Source of the DNA: Lutibacter citreus | GTDB lineage: Bacteria; Bacteroidota; Bacteroidia; Flavobacteriales; Flavobacteriaceae | Assembly (NCBI RefSeq): GCF_003260195.1 | Contig: NZ_QEIH01000008.1 | Span: 124,001 to 188,000, forward strand | DNA length: 64,000 nt | Direction: 5' to 3' | In this document: positions 36,059 to 45,494 of the stretch, piece by piece | How the letters are laid out: each line of letters opens with the position of its first letter | Numbering within the stretch: the first letter of the stretch is position 1 | The notes under the pieces: generated by a model | What the model was told of the DNA's origin: nothing | The model's database searches: none | What the model saw: the letters and a program-made list of their open reading frames with translations, nothing else | Position numbers and translations under genes: made by a program

Positions 36059-36572
36059 ATGAATAAACAGTATAGATTTTATAACTCTATAAGTTTTTTT
36101 ACGTTTCTATTAATCCATCTTTCAGTATAATAAAGACCATAAGACAATCTATTTGTTAATTATATGTGTTTAAAATGGTTAAAGTTTTAAATAGTTAAAA
36201 ATCTAAAGCTCTAGTTTTAAATAAATCTTGGATATTATATTTAACAACTCTACTAATTGTATTAGTATTAAAAATTGGAGCTGTTTAGTTTGAATAAAGA
36301 AAGTAAATGTGTATGAATAACTACTTAAGATTTATCGGTAAGTTACTTTCTAAATTTAAGTTAATAGTTTAAATATTACATTCCGTTTATTTTTAATAAT
36401 TAATTTACCTTTAATAGAAAATTTCTTTAGTAATAGTTTTCATTTTGAAGGAATGGCTTTGTCTAAAAAATATTGTAATAGTATTTATTCTGTCTGAATT
36501 TCATTGAATGTAATATCATAAATATTTTCTTATAGATTATTAAATTAAAGAATCAACGAATAATTAAAACAA
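36059..36572. other. Intergenic region without a convincing gene
   Basis: About 510 bp lie between two terminators. All six frames are broken by frequent stops. Two fragments stand out on the plus strand: an open stretch without a start at 36199-36288 that would encode a hydrophobic segment (SWILYLTTLLIVLVLKIGAV), and a 19-codon ATG frame starting near 36313 (MNNYLRFIGKLLSKFKLIV). They may be remnants of a decayed gene. I see no RNA structure, repeat or insertion-sequence end. Confidence 0.5.
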
Positions 36573-36597
36573 AAAAAACCGCCATTGGCGGTTTTTT
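36573..36597. terminator. Terminator after the OmpA-like gene
   Basis: Perfect 11-bp arms (AAAAAACCGCC and complement) with loop ATT serve the minus-strand gene and could also stop plus-strand transcription. Confidence 0.88.
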
Positions 36598-36617
36598 ATA
36601 AATAAACATTTTAGTTC

Positions 36618-37859
36618 TTATTGATTTACAACTCTAAATGTAGTTCTTCTGTTAGCTTTATGTTCTCTTTCTGTACAAGAAACGCCATCAGCACATCTGT
36701 TTGTTAATCTTTTTTCACCATATCCATTTGCAGTTAATTGACTAGAATTAATTCCTTTTGAAATTAAGTAGTTAGAAACAGCTAAGGCTCTTCTTTCTGA
36801 TAAATCTTGGTTACTTACTTTTGAACCTCTAGAATCTGTATGAGATTCAAGAACTACAGCAACACCTGTTTTTAATACAGGAAGTAAACGAGTATCAATA
36901 ATTCTTTTAGCTTCAGGCGTTAAAGATGCACTTCCTAAATTCCAATTGATAGGTAATATACTTGATTCTGTTAATTTACAATCAACTTCTTTCCAAGTAG
37001 TTAATCCACCTTTTTGAACTAATACTTCTTTAGAAACAGTTTTATATTGTGCAGGAATAGTTTTATCTGTAGAACTTGCGTCTCTATCTAAAAGAACTTT
37101 TGTGATAGTAGCGTATTCTGCAGGGATTTCAACAACTCTTGTACTTGGAGGTGTTACCATAACAGTTTTCTTAATAACTTTAGTTACTTCAGGAATCTCA
37201 ACTCTTCTAGTTGTTGGTTTTGTAGCAACTACCGTTTTCTTATATGTTTTATTAAATCCAGGTACAGAACTTCTTGAAACATAAGCATCTTTATCTAATA
37301 AAGTTTTAGAAATAGTTACATATTCTGCAGGAATTGGTTTATAACACCAGTATCTACAGTCGTTAGGATCACTAGATTCACAATCAGGAGCCACATCACT
37401 CATTTGCCAAGTTGCAGAGGCTGGTTTAATTTCAATAGTTTCAGAATCAGATTTAAATATAGCTGGTGTTACGTTTAATTTAGATCCATCTTCTTTAGCT
37501 GTATAAGTTAAAGTTTCAGATCCGTATGAACCTGCAATAGGCTCTAATCTGTAACTAGCTTCTTTTACAACAACAACAACATCTCTAGTAGAATAAGTTG
37601 CAGGAACAATCTCTAAACGTTGACTAGCTTCTTTTACAAGTACTCTTTCAGTAGTTGTTTTGTAAGTTGCTGGTGATGTTGAAATTGTTTTGTAAGCAGC
37701 TTTGGTTTCAATTGTTACATCTTGGTTTTTCCAAACATCAGGAGTTTTACATCTTACGTAACATTTTCCAGGTTCAGGATTTGAAGGTAAATCTTGTGAA
37801 TAAGCACTTGCTCCAAAAATTAACAAAGTAGCGGATAGTAATAGTTTTTTCATTTTCAT
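36618..37859 (-). CDS. OmpA-family protein with internal repeats
   Basis: The 413-residue exported protein has a signal peptide (to AYSQ). Residues 64-135 hold about three to four imperfect 23-residue repeats with the pattern TYKTTTERVLVKEASQRLEI, then TYSTRDVVVVVKEASYRLEP. A second set at 175-285 repeats PAEYVTISKTLLDKDA, PAEYATITKVLLDRDA and PAQYKTVSKEVLV. An OmpA-like peptidoglycan-binding domain spans about 305-412 (LESHTDSRG, LSERRALAVSNYL, ANRRTTF). There is no N-terminal eight-strand barrel of classical OmpA. It probably links the outer membrane or surface to peptidoglycan. Six cysteines at 33, 37, 160, 168, 172 and 294 could form disulfides. Confidence 0.85.
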   Translation of the reverse strand: MKMKKLLLSATLLIFGASAYSQDLPSNPEPGKCYVRCKTPDVWKNQDVTIETKAAYKTISTSPATYKTTTERVLVKEASQRLEIVPATYSTRDVVVVVKEASYRLEPIAGSYGSETLTYTAKEDGSKLNVTPAIFKSDSETIEIKPASATWQMSDVAPDCESSDPNDCRYWCYKPIPAEYVTISKTLLDKDAYVSRSSVPGFNKTYKKTVVATKPTTRRVEIPEVTKVIKKTVMVTPPSTRVVEIPAEYATITKVLLDRDASSTDKTIPAQYKTVSKEVLVQKGGLTTWKEVDCKLTESSILPINWNLGSASLTPEAKRIIDTRLLPVLKTGVAVVLESHTDSRGSKVSNQDLSERRALAVSNYLISKGINSSQLTANGYGEKRLTNRCADGVSCTEREHKANRRTTFRVVNQ

Positions 37860-37991
37860 AATTAAATTAAATAGGTTAAGTAAATATATTTAGATTTTCT
37901 AAACGATTTCTAACTTATGACACGCAATTTTTAAGATAGTCACAAAACTTCTTAAATTTAATGAAAAAAAAAAGGAAAAATAAGTAAAAGT

Positions 37992-38888
37992 TTATATTTT
38001 TTTGAAATAGAGGCTTTTAACAATGCCATCTGCAAGTCCAATTTTTGGAACATAAATCTTTTTAGCATTACTCCATTTCATTGCAGATAAATATATTTTA
38101 GTTGCAGGAATAATTACATCGGCTCTATCTGGGTTTAAATCGAGTTCTGAAATTCTTTCATCATAACTCATCTTTTTTAAGAAATGGTATTGCGCTTTCA
38201 TATAAATTAATGAGAGTGGTTTGCCAATTGGTTTTCCAGAAAGTTTAAATATTTTATTAATATTACCTCCAGAGCCTATTAAAATAGGTTTATTTAATTT
38301 TTGAGTATTGGCTTTTATCCAAACTTCCATGTGTTCCCATATATCCTTAAATGATTTTTGTTTGTTAAGTAAACGAACAGTACCTATTTTAAAAGATTTA
38401 GAATTTATTATTTTTCCGTTAGAAAATATTGTAATTTCAGTACTGCCTCCGCCAACATCTACATAAAGATAAGATTTGTCATTTTCAATTAATTCTGATA
38501 AATCGGTAGAAAAAATAATAGCAGCTTCTTTTTTACCTTCAATAATATTTATTTTAACAGATGTTTTTTCAAAAATTTCATTGGCAACGTCTAATCCATT
38601 TTTTGCTTCTCTCATTGCTGAAGTTGCACAAGCATAATAATTTTCTACACCATGAACATCCATAAGAAGTTTAAAAGCCTTCATAGCTTTAATCATTCGT
38701 TCTTTATTTTCATCAGAAATGAAGCCTTTTAAAAAGGTGTCTGCTCCTAAGCGAATTGGAACGCGAACCAAAGCTGATTTTTTAAAACTTTGATTTCCTC
38801 CTTTTTCATATGTTATTACATTTGATACCAATAAACGAATGGCGTTTGAACCAATGTCAATTCCTGCTAGTTTCTCAATTTTTAACAT
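37992..38888 (-). CDS. Ppx/GppA-family phosphatase
   Basis: The 298-residue protein has the ASKHA-fold motifs AGIDIGSNAIRLL at the N-terminus and LYVDVGGGSTEITIF in the middle, as in exopolyphosphatase and pppGpp phosphatase. It lacks the extra C-terminal domains of E. coli Ppx, so it is the short form. It could act on polyphosphate or pppGpp; the sequence does not decide. It lies 5 bp after the SixA-like gene, so these two phosphatases probably share a transcript. In some bacteria a polyphosphate kinase gene is linked, but none is visible here. Confidence 0.88.
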   Translation of the reverse strand: MLKIEKLAGIDIGSNAIRLLVSNVITYEKGGNQSFKKSALVRVPIRLGADTFLKGFISDENKERMIKAMKAFKLLMDVHGVENYYACATSAMREAKNGLDVANEIFEKTSVKINIIEGKKEAAIIFSTDLSELIENDKSYLYVDVGGGSTEITIFSNGKIINSKSFKIGTVRLLNKQKSFKDIWEHMEVWIKANTQKLNKPILIGSGGNINKIFKLSGKPIGKPLSLIYMKAQYHFLKKMSYDERISELDLNPDRADVIIPATKIYLSAMKWSNAKKIYVPKIGLADGIVKSLYFKKI

Positions 38889-38893
38889 GTAAA

Positions 38894-39382
38894 TTATTTG
38901 TAGTTTTTTGGGAATTCCGTTAAAAACGTATTTCCAGATTTAATATTTTTCCAATGGTTTGTGTCAAATTTAATTCCAACAACTCCACAAGTTGGTACAT
39001 GGTCAATTTCTTTACTTCCAAATTTATTCACAAAAGTATTTATACCATGATCATGACTGAAAATAATAGCTGAATCAAAACTATCATCTAAAGCTTTTAC
39101 GGTTTTAATTAAATAACCATCACTAAAGTTATAAAGAGATTTACTTATTCTAAGATTGGCTAAAGGGTAATTAAAAGTGTAGCTAAAAATCATTCCAGTA
39201 TGTAAGGCTCTATTTGCACAGCTTGAGATAAATACATCTGGGGTGGCAATTTTTTTATTTAAAACGTTTGATATTAAATAAGCATCATTTATACCTCTTT
39301 TTTTTAGAGGTCTGTCAATGTCTTTAATACCTTTATATGTCCATGAGGATTTAGCGTGTCTTACTATATAAAGTGTCTTCAT
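38894..39382 (-). CDS. SixA-like histidine phosphatase
   Basis: The 162-residue protein has the RHG-type motif YIVRHAKSSW at the N-terminus (catalytic H9 in RHA) and the second His in SHDHGINTF near residue 109. The short length fits the SixA branch of the histidine phosphatase superfamily. SixA in E. coli dephosphorylates phosphohistidine on a phosphotransfer protein; the target here is unknown. It lies just upstream of the Ppx/GppA gene on the same strand. Confidence 0.88.
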   Translation of the reverse strand: MKTLYIVRHAKSSWTYKGIKDIDRPLKKRGINDAYLISNVLNKKIATPDVFISSCANRALHTGMIFSYTFNYPLANLRISKSLYNFSDGYLIKTVKALDDSFDSAIIFSHDHGINTFVNKFGSKEIDHVPTCGVVGIKFDTNHWKNIKSGNTFLTEFPKNYK

Positions 39383-39412
39383 ATTGGGTTGTTGAGGTTC
39401 AAATATAAATAA

Positions 39413-40060
39413 TTAAGGGGCTAATCTTTCAATTTTCCAATTAAAATCTTCTTGTAATGTGTATCTTATCCTATCATGCATTCGGTTTGGTCTACCTTGC
39501 CAAAACTCTATACTTATTGGTTTTACAATATACCCACCCCAATGTTTAGGCCTAATTATTTCTTTGTTTTTAAATTTTTCTTCATATTTTTTTAAACGAT
39601 CATCCAAATAATTTCTTGAAGGAACCGGTTCACTTTGTTCTGATGCCCAAGCTCCTAATTTACTTCCATCAGGTCTCGATTCAAAATAACCATCAGATAA
39701 GTTTTCCGAAATTTTTTCTGCAGTACCTTTAATAATTATTTGTCGTTCAACGTTATTCCAAAAAAAGGATAAGCAAACATTTGGATTATTTTCAATAGCT
39801 TTTCCTTTTTCACTATTATAATTTGTGTAAAAGATGAAACCTTCCCAAGTGTATTTTTTTAATAAAACTACTCTTGATTTTGGGAATCCATCTAATCCAA
39901 CAGTAGATATAGTCATAGCATTTGATTCTATATCACCACCAAATTGATCAACCTCAAAAAACCATTTTTGAAATAATTCCATAGGGTTTTCCAAAATATC
40001 ATTCATTGAGAGTTCAATTTTCTGGTAATTTCTTCTATAATTACTTAGATCTGTTTCCAT
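39413..40060 (-). CDS. pdxH: Pyridoxamine 5'-phosphate oxidase
   Basis: The 215-residue FMN enzyme makes pyridoxal 5'-phosphate. Family motifs are RVVLLKKY, FYTNYNSEKGKAIENNP, ASEQSEPVPSR and the C-terminal EFWQGRPNRMHDRIRY with substrate-binding Arg and His, closing with WKIERLAP. Length is standard. It is read in the same direction as the phosphatase genes downstream (30 bp apart), possibly on the same transcript. PLP is the cofactor of GcvP and HemL in this window. Confidence 0.96.
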   Translation of the reverse strand: METDLSNYRRNYQKIELSMNDILENPMELFQKWFFEVDQFGGDIESNAMTISTVGLDGFPKSRVVLLKKYTWEGFIFYTNYNSEKGKAIENNPNVCLSFFWNNVERQIIIKGTAEKISENLSDGYFESRPDGSKLGAWASEQSEPVPSRNYLDDRLKKYEEKFKNKEIIRPKHWGGYIVKPISIEFWQGRPNRMHDRIRYTLQEDFNWKIERLAP

Positions 40061-40110
40061 AAGGCTAAATTAAAAATTCTTTAATAAAATTAAATTCATT
40101 TAAAAAGTTT

Positions 40111-41574
40111 TTATGAATTTGTTTTTTTTATTGCCAATAAACCTACAAATGTTATTAAGCCATTAACTATTAAAAGCTCATAGCCAAAAATATACCCATT
40201 AAATAGTTGAGCGGAGTAACTATTTAAAATATACGTTACGATTACTGAAATTAGGGCAATTGCCCAAACTAAATTATCTTTAATATTAATTTTAGTGAAA
40301 ATACCAAAGGCAAATAGCCCAAGAAGAGGTCCATATGTGTAAGACGCAACTTGAAGTACACTGCTTATAACGTTGTCTTCTAATACATATTTAAAAATAA
40401 TAATAACAATTACTAAAACTGCTGAAATTACAATATGTGTTCTTTTTCTAATTGCTTTTTGTTTTGATTTTTCTTTGTTTTCAATATCTAAGAAATCAAT
40501 ACAATAAGATGTTGTTAATGAGGTAAGAGCACTATCCGCACTTGAATAAGCAGCGGCAATTAAGCCTAAAATAAATACTATACCGATAGAACTTCCTAAA
40601 TTACCATTTAATGCAATTTCAGGAAATAATAAGTCTGTTTTAATACTGCCATCAACAACAGGGACTTTTATTCCCATTTTTTCAGCATAAATAAATAATA
40701 ATGCACCTAATGTTAAAAAAACAAAATTTACTAATATTAAAACAAACCCTAGTGAAAGCACATTCCATTGTGCTTCTTTAGTGTTTTTACAAGTTAAGTT
40801 TTTCTGCATCATATCTTGATCTAATCCTGTCATTGCAATTGCAATAAACATTCCTCCCAAAAATGATTTTACCAAATGTTTTTTACTATTAAAATCATCA
40901 GTAAAAATAATTTTGCTGTATTTTTCAAATTCACTAGAAGCTAATAAATCAGATATAGACCAATTTAAGTTGTTAAGAATAATAAATATGGTTGAAACAA
41001 CGGCAATTAACATGAACAGTGTTTGCAATGTATCTGTCCAGACAATAGTTTTTATGCCTCCTTTAAATGTGTACACCCAAATTAGGAGGATTGAGAGAAT
41101 TACAGTAACCTCAAAAGGAACATTCCAAGCATCAAAAATAAAATATTGTAAAACTGATGCAACTAGAAATAAACGAAATGAAGCACCTAAAACTCTTGAA
41201 ATGAAAAAGAAAAAAGCTCCTGTTTTATGAGATGTTGGGCCAAATCTATGTTTTAAATATTCATAAATTGAAGTAACCTTAATTTTGTAGTAAATTGGGA
41301 TTAAAACGTATGCAATAACAAAATACCCAAATAAATACCCGATAACAATTTGCATGTAGCTAAATTGAGAGCTTTGTACCCAACCAGGAACAGAAATAAA
41401 AGTTACTCCAGAAAGTGACGCTCCAATCATACCAAAGGCTACAACATACCAAGGAGATTTTTTATTTGCTTTAAAAAAAGTATCATTACTATCATTTTTT
41501 CCGGTGAAATATGCTATTAATAAAAGAACACAGAAATAAATAATTATTAAGGAAAGAATGTATACAGGTTGCAT
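40111..41574 (-). CDS. Sodium:solute symporter family protein
   Basis: The 487-residue protein has about 13 membrane helices with the SSS-family core: [24 protein letters not shown] near TM2 (landmarks at about residues 42-65), [12 protein letters not shown] and [17 protein letters not shown], containing the conserved Na2-site Ser/Ser pair. Members move sugars, amino acids, sialic acid or other solutes with Na+. The substrate cannot be read from sequence. It is separated from pdxH by 50 bp and diverges from recR. Confidence 0.92.
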   Translation of the reverse strand: MQPVYILSLIIIYFCVLLLIAYFTGKNDSNDTFFKANKKSPWYVVAFGMIGASLSGVTFISVPGWVQSSQFSYMQIVIGYLFGYFVIAYVLIPIYYKIKVTSIYEYLKHRFGPTSHKTGAFFFFISRVLGASFRLFLVASVLQYFIFDAWNVPFEVTVILSILLIWVYTFKGGIKTIVWTDTLQTLFMLIAVVSTIFIILNNLNWSISDLLASSEFEKYSKIIFTDDFNSKKHLVKSFLGGMFIAIAMTGLDQDMMQKNLTCKNTKEAQWNVLSLGFVLILVNFVFLTLGALLFIYAEKMGIKVPVVDGSIKTDLLFPEIALNGNLGSSIGIVFILGLIAAAYSSADSALTSLTTSYCIDFLDIENKEKSKQKAIRKRTHIVISAVLVIVIIIFKYVLEDNVISSVLQVASYTYGPLLGLFAFGIFTKINIKDNLVWAIALISVIVTYILNSYSAQLFNGYIFGYELLIVNGLITFVGLLAIKKTNS

Positions 41575-41618
41575 TAACTTATTTAATATTTGTTAGGTGA
41601 ACAAAGAACGTAAAATTA

Positions 41619-41648
41619 TTGAGAATATCGTTTGAAATTGTACATTTG
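41619..41648 (+). promoter_or_regulatory. Promoter of recR, ending 4 nt before the ATG
   Basis: TTG at 41619-41621, a 19-bp spacer and TACATTTG at 41641-41648 form a full consensus promoter. The predicted start site coincides with the ATG at 41653, implying a leaderless message. Confidence 0.65.
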
Positions 41649-41652
41649 CTGA

Positions 41653-42264
41653 ATGAATTTTTCTTCCAAACTTTTAGAAAATGCTGTTAATGAAGTTTCT
41701 CAATTGCCAGGTATTGGTAAAAGAACAGCTTTAAGATTGGTTTTGCATTTATTAAAACAACCCGAATCACAAACGCATCAATTGTCAAAAGCTCTAAATA
41801 GTTTAGTTGATGAAATTAAATTATGTAAAAAATGTCATAATATTTCCGATGTTGACATATGTGAAATTTGTTCAAACCCTTCTAGAAATGAAGAGGTAAT
41901 TTGTGTGGTTGAAGATGTACGTGATGTTATGGCAATAGAAAATACGGCCCAATTTAAAGGTTTGTATCACGTTTTAGGAGGTAAAATTTCACCAATTGAA
42001 GGAATAGGTCCTCAAAATTTAACTATTGAAAGTTTAGTTGAAAAGGTGAAAAAAGGAGTTGTAAAGGAAGTTATTTTTGCATTGAGTTCAACTATTGAAG
42101 GTGATACTACAAATTTTTACATTTTTAAACAGATTGAGAAAGAAGGGATAAAAACTTCAACAATTGCACGAGGAATTGCTGTGGGAGATGAATTAGAATA
42201 TGCCGATGAGATTACGTTAGGAAGAAGTATTTTAAATAGAATACCATTCGAAAATTCATTGTAA
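41653..42264 (+). CDS. recR: Recombination mediator RecR
   Basis: The 203-residue protein has the N-terminal helix-hairpin-helix ([17 protein letters not shown]), a four-Cys zinc finger (CKKC and CEIC, about residues 57-75), a Toprim domain opening with [15 protein letters not shown] and the C-terminal Walker-like loop [18 protein letters not shown]. With RecO and RecF it loads RecA at gaps. The start is fixed by family similarity ([12 protein letters not shown]). A full consensus promoter ends 4 nt upstream. Confidence 0.97.
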   Translation: MNFSSKLLENAVNEVSQLPGIGKRTALRLVLHLLKQPESQTHQLSKALNSLVDEIKLCKKCHNISDVDICEICSNPSRNEEVICVVEDVRDVMAIENTAQFKGLYHVLGGKISPIEGIGPQNLTIESLVEKVKKGVVKEVIFALSSTIEGDTTNFYIFKQIEKEGIKTSTIARGIAVGDELEYADEITLGRSILNRIPFENSL

Positions 42265-42267
42265 TTT

Positions 42268-43416
42268 ATGGATATATCAGTTGTAATTATTAATTATAAT
42301 GTACAATATTTTTTAGAACAATGTATATTAAGTATTTATGAGTCTTCTAGGAATTTAACTGTTGAAATTATTGTTGTTGATAATAATTCTGATGATGATT
42401 CTTGCGCTATACTAAAGGAACGATACCCCAATGTTATTTTAATTGAAAATAAAGAAAATGTTGGGTTTTCAAAAGCCAATAATCAGGGAAGTAAATTAGC
42501 TAAAGGAGAGTTTATACTAATCTTAAATCCAGATACAGTTATTGGAGAAGGTACTTTAGATAGTATTATAAGCGTTGCTCGTAAAAAACAAAATTTAGGT
42601 GTTTTAGGTGTAAAATTGATTGATGGTTCTGGTGAGTTTGCTCCAGAAAGTAAACGGGGAATCCCAACTCCAAGCGTCTCGTTTAATAAACTTTTTGGAA
42701 TTTCAAGTAAACAAACATGTAAGTATTATGCAACTCAATTAGGTGAAAATGAATCTGGAATTATGGATGTTGCTTCTGGTGCATTTATGTTTTTAAGGCT
42801 TAATGTTTTTAAAGAAGTAAAAGGTTTTAATGAAGATTATTTTATGTATGGAGAAGATATTGATCTTAGTTTAAAACTATTAAATAAAGGATATCAAAAT
42901 TATTATTTAGGTAATACTAAAATAATACATTTTAAAGGTGAAAGTACAAGGAAAGATACAAAATATTTAAACTATTTTCACGATGCAATGCGTATTTTCT
43001 ATAGAAAACATTTTAAATTTAATAAGGTTTATGACTTTTTTATGAAGCTAGGTATTGAATTTTGGTATTTGTTAAAATATTTAAAATTTAGAAAAGAAAA
43101 AACAATATCTAAACCCATAAGAAATTTATTGTATCTAGGAAATGATGAAACTATTGTAAACCATTTAGATAAAAAATATTTAGTCTTAAAAGGTAAATTA
43201 ATTGATGATTACTTAAAAATAAAAACAGTAGTGAAAAACAAGAATATAGATACTGTTGTTTTTGATAATTCAGAAATTTCTTATAAAAAAATAATAGAAC
43301 ATTTTGAAGTTTTAAAAAGTGAAAAAGTAGCATTTAGAATACACCCTAAAACAACCAATTATTTAATAGGGAGTTCTAGTCCTAATGTAAGAGGGCAGGT
43401 AGAAATTATAGGCTAA
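42268..43416 (+). CDS. Family 2 glycosyltransferase
   Basis: The 382-residue protein has a GT-A domain: SVVIINYNVQYFLEQC, EIIVVDNNSDDDS, GFSKANNQG and the metal-binding LILNPDTVI, followed by SGAFMFLRLNVFKEVKGFNEDYFMYGEDIDLSLKL (landmark ED near residue 208). It resembles rhamnosyltransferases and other wall or O-antigen enzymes. Residues 285-382 form an extra Rossmann-like segment (NLLYLGNDETIV, IDTVVFDNSEISY), common in flavobacterial homologues and possibly regulatory. It starts 3 bp after recR, so it is coupled with a gene of unrelated function. Confidence 0.88.
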   Translation: MDISVVIINYNVQYFLEQCILSIYESSRNLTVEIIVVDNNSDDDSCAILKERYPNVILIENKENVGFSKANNQGSKLAKGEFILILNPDTVIGEGTLDSIISVARKKQNLGVLGVKLIDGSGEFAPESKRGIPTPSVSFNKLFGISSKQTCKYYATQLGENESGIMDVASGAFMFLRLNVFKEVKGFNEDYFMYGEDIDLSLKLLNKGYQNYYLGNTKIIHFKGESTRKDTKYLNYFHDAMRIFYRKHFKFNKVYDFFMKLGIEFWYLLKYLKFRKEKTISKPIRNLLYLGNDETIVNHLDKKYLVLKGKLIDDYLKIKTVVKNKNIDTVVFDNSEISYKKIIEHFEVLKSEKVAFRIHPKTTNYLIGSSSPNVRGQVEIIG

Positions 43417-43420
43417 AAGG

Positions 43421-45478
43421 TTACTTTTCTATTTTAATTCTTGCATCTACAGCTATTATTTCTTTAGAGTTTCCAATTAATGGGTTTAAATCTAGCTCAA
43501 TAATTTCAGGAGCAATTGTCACTAAATTCGAAACTTTTAAAATGATTTTAGTAAAGATATTTTCACTTACTCCTTCTTGATTTCTTACTCCTTGAATAAT
43601 TTTATATGATTTTAAACTTTGTATCATTTCAATAGCTTCATTTTTTGAAACAGGAGCCAAACTAGTTTTAATATCTTTTAAAACTTCAATATAGATTCCT
43701 CCTAAACCGCATAAAATTAAATGACCAAAATTACCTTCCCTTTTTGCACCAATAAACAATTCAATACCTTTTTTCATAGGTTGAATTAAAACTCCTTCTA
43801 CATTCTTAATTTGCATTAATTTTTGATATGAGTGCGTTAATTCCTTTTCTGAATTTATGTTTAAAATAATTCCTCCAACATCCGATTTATGAATTGGTCC
43901 AACAACCTTCATAACAACAGGAAACTCTATTTTATTTAAAATTCTGGAGCACTCACTCAATGTTTTACAAATAAATTCTGGAACGGTAGGTATTTTTGCT
44001 GCTTGAAGAATTTTTTTAACATTATAAGTGTTTAAATAACCATTTTCCGAATTATCAATAATTTTCCGAATGTTTATTCTATCTATTTTTTCTGTTGTTT
44101 TTTTTCTAATTATTGCTTTTGAAGTATTGTAAACCCTACCTAACGCTTCACCAAATAAAACTTCATCCGGAAAAGAAATATTTCCTTTTGAAATAAATTC
44201 ATCTATTTCATTTTTTACATTTATAACAGAAGGCATTATAGCAAAAATTGGTTTTTTGCAAGTTCTAATCTTATTATGTAAAGTTTCATATACATCGTAA
44301 ACTTCAAACAAACCCGGACTTCCAAAAATAACTACTATAGCATCTATTTCAGAGAAATGATGCTCACAATAATCAATAATAATTCCTAATTGTTCTGCAT
44401 TTCCTGTTGCTAAAAAATCAATAGGATTAGCAACTGAAGATCCATGATATAATTGAGTTAATAATTCTTCACTTTTTAAATTATCTAGTTTTGGAACATT
44501 TAATCCGTTTTTTGAAAGTGTATCAGTTAACATTACTGCGGGACCTCCAGCATGTGTAATTATAGCAATGTTATTCCCTTTTAATTTAGGGTGCGTAAAT
44601 ATAGAGGCTACATTAATTAACTCATTTCTGCTATAGCACCTAACTATTCTTGCTTTTTTAAACAATGCATCTACCGCGAGATCTGAATTTGCGAGCGCTC
44701 CAGTATGTGAACTTGCAGCTCGGCTTCCAGCCTCAGAACTTCCCGCTTTTATTGCTGCTATTTTACAACCTTTTTTAACTAATGATATAGCGTGTTTTAA
44801 TAGTTTTTGAGGGTTTTCTATACTTTCTATATATAATAATTTGATCTTAGAACTTGTATTAGAATCAAAAGATTCATCCAAATGTTCTAAAATTTCTTCA
44901 ACTCCAATTTGTGCTGAATTTCCAACAGAATAAACACTTGAAAAAGTTAAGCCTGTAGATTTGGCAGCTTCAATAATAAAAACCGCTGTAGCTCCTGAAC
45001 CTGAAATAAAATCTACACCTTTTTTATTTATTTTGGGAATAGGAGAGGTGAAAGCACCTGCATAATTTTGGTTGATTAAGCCAATATTATTAGGGCCAAG
45101 TAATGTTCCACCTACAGCATTAATTTCTTGTACAATTGCATGTTCCAATTTTGCTCCGTCTTCATCCTTTTCGCTAAAACCAGCTGAAAATATTATAAAA
45201 CCTTTTGTGTTTTTATTTTGAGTTAATTCTTTTACTGTCTCTAAAACATATTTTGAGGCTATTGCTATAATTGCTAAATCAACTTCAGGAAGTTCATGTA
45301 TATTTTGAAAACATTTTATGCCTTGAACACTTTCTGCCTTAGGATTAACCGCAAATAATTCTCCCTTAAAATTATTATTTATTAAATTTTTTAAAACACT
45401 TCCTCCTGGTGTTTTTGTGTTATTAGAGGCTCCAATAATTACAATACTTGAGGGGTTTAAAAGCTTTTTGTTTAGCAT
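43421..45478 (-). CDS. ADP-forming acyl-CoA synthetase, alpha and beta domains fused
   Basis: The 685-residue protein has an N-terminal CoA-binding domain (LNPSSIVIIGASNN, LLGPNNIGLIN), a succinyl-CoA-ligase-like part with the probable phospho-His in AASSHTGALANSD (about residue 258), and a C-terminal ATP-grasp domain from about residue 470 (FPVVMKVVGPIHKSDVGGIIL, where landmarks are residues 515-535). Such enzymes convert acyl-CoA, ADP and phosphate into acid, CoA and ATP. It lies 16 bp after iorB, so aryl-acyl-CoA from indolepyruvate oxidoreductase is the natural substrate here. It ends 4 bp from the convergent glycosyltransferase gene. Confidence 0.92.
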   Translation of the reverse strand: MLNKKLLNPSSIVIIGASNNTKTPGGSVLKNLINNNFKGELFAVNPKAESVQGIKCFQNIHELPEVDLAIIAIASKYVLETVKELTQNKNTKGFIIFSAGFSEKDEDGAKLEHAIVQEINAVGGTLLGPNNIGLINQNYAGAFTSPIPKINKKGVDFISGSGATAVFIIEAAKSTGLTFSSVYSVGNSAQIGVEEILEHLDESFDSNTSSKIKLLYIESIENPQKLLKHAISLVKKGCKIAAIKAGSSEAGSRAASSHTGALANSDLAVDALFKKARIVRCYSRNELINVASIFTHPKLKGNNIAIITHAGGPAVMLTDTLSKNGLNVPKLDNLKSEELLTQLYHGSSVANPIDFLATGNAEQLGIIIDYCEHHFSEIDAIVVIFGSPGLFEVYDVYETLHNKIRTCKKPIFAIMPSVINVKNEIDEFISKGNISFPDEVLFGEALGRVYNTSKAIIRKKTTEKIDRINIRKIIDNSENGYLNTYNVKKILQAAKIPTVPEFICKTLSECSRILNKIEFPVVMKVVGPIHKSDVGGIILNINSEKELTHSYQKLMQIKNVEGVLIQPMKKGIELFIGAKREGNFGHLILCGLGGIYIEVLKDIKTSLAPVSKNEAIEMIQSLKSYKIIQGVRNQEGVSENIFTKIILKVSNLVTIAPEIIELDLNPLIGNSKEIIAVDARIKIEK

Positions 45479-45494
45479 TTATTTTAGATTCAAT

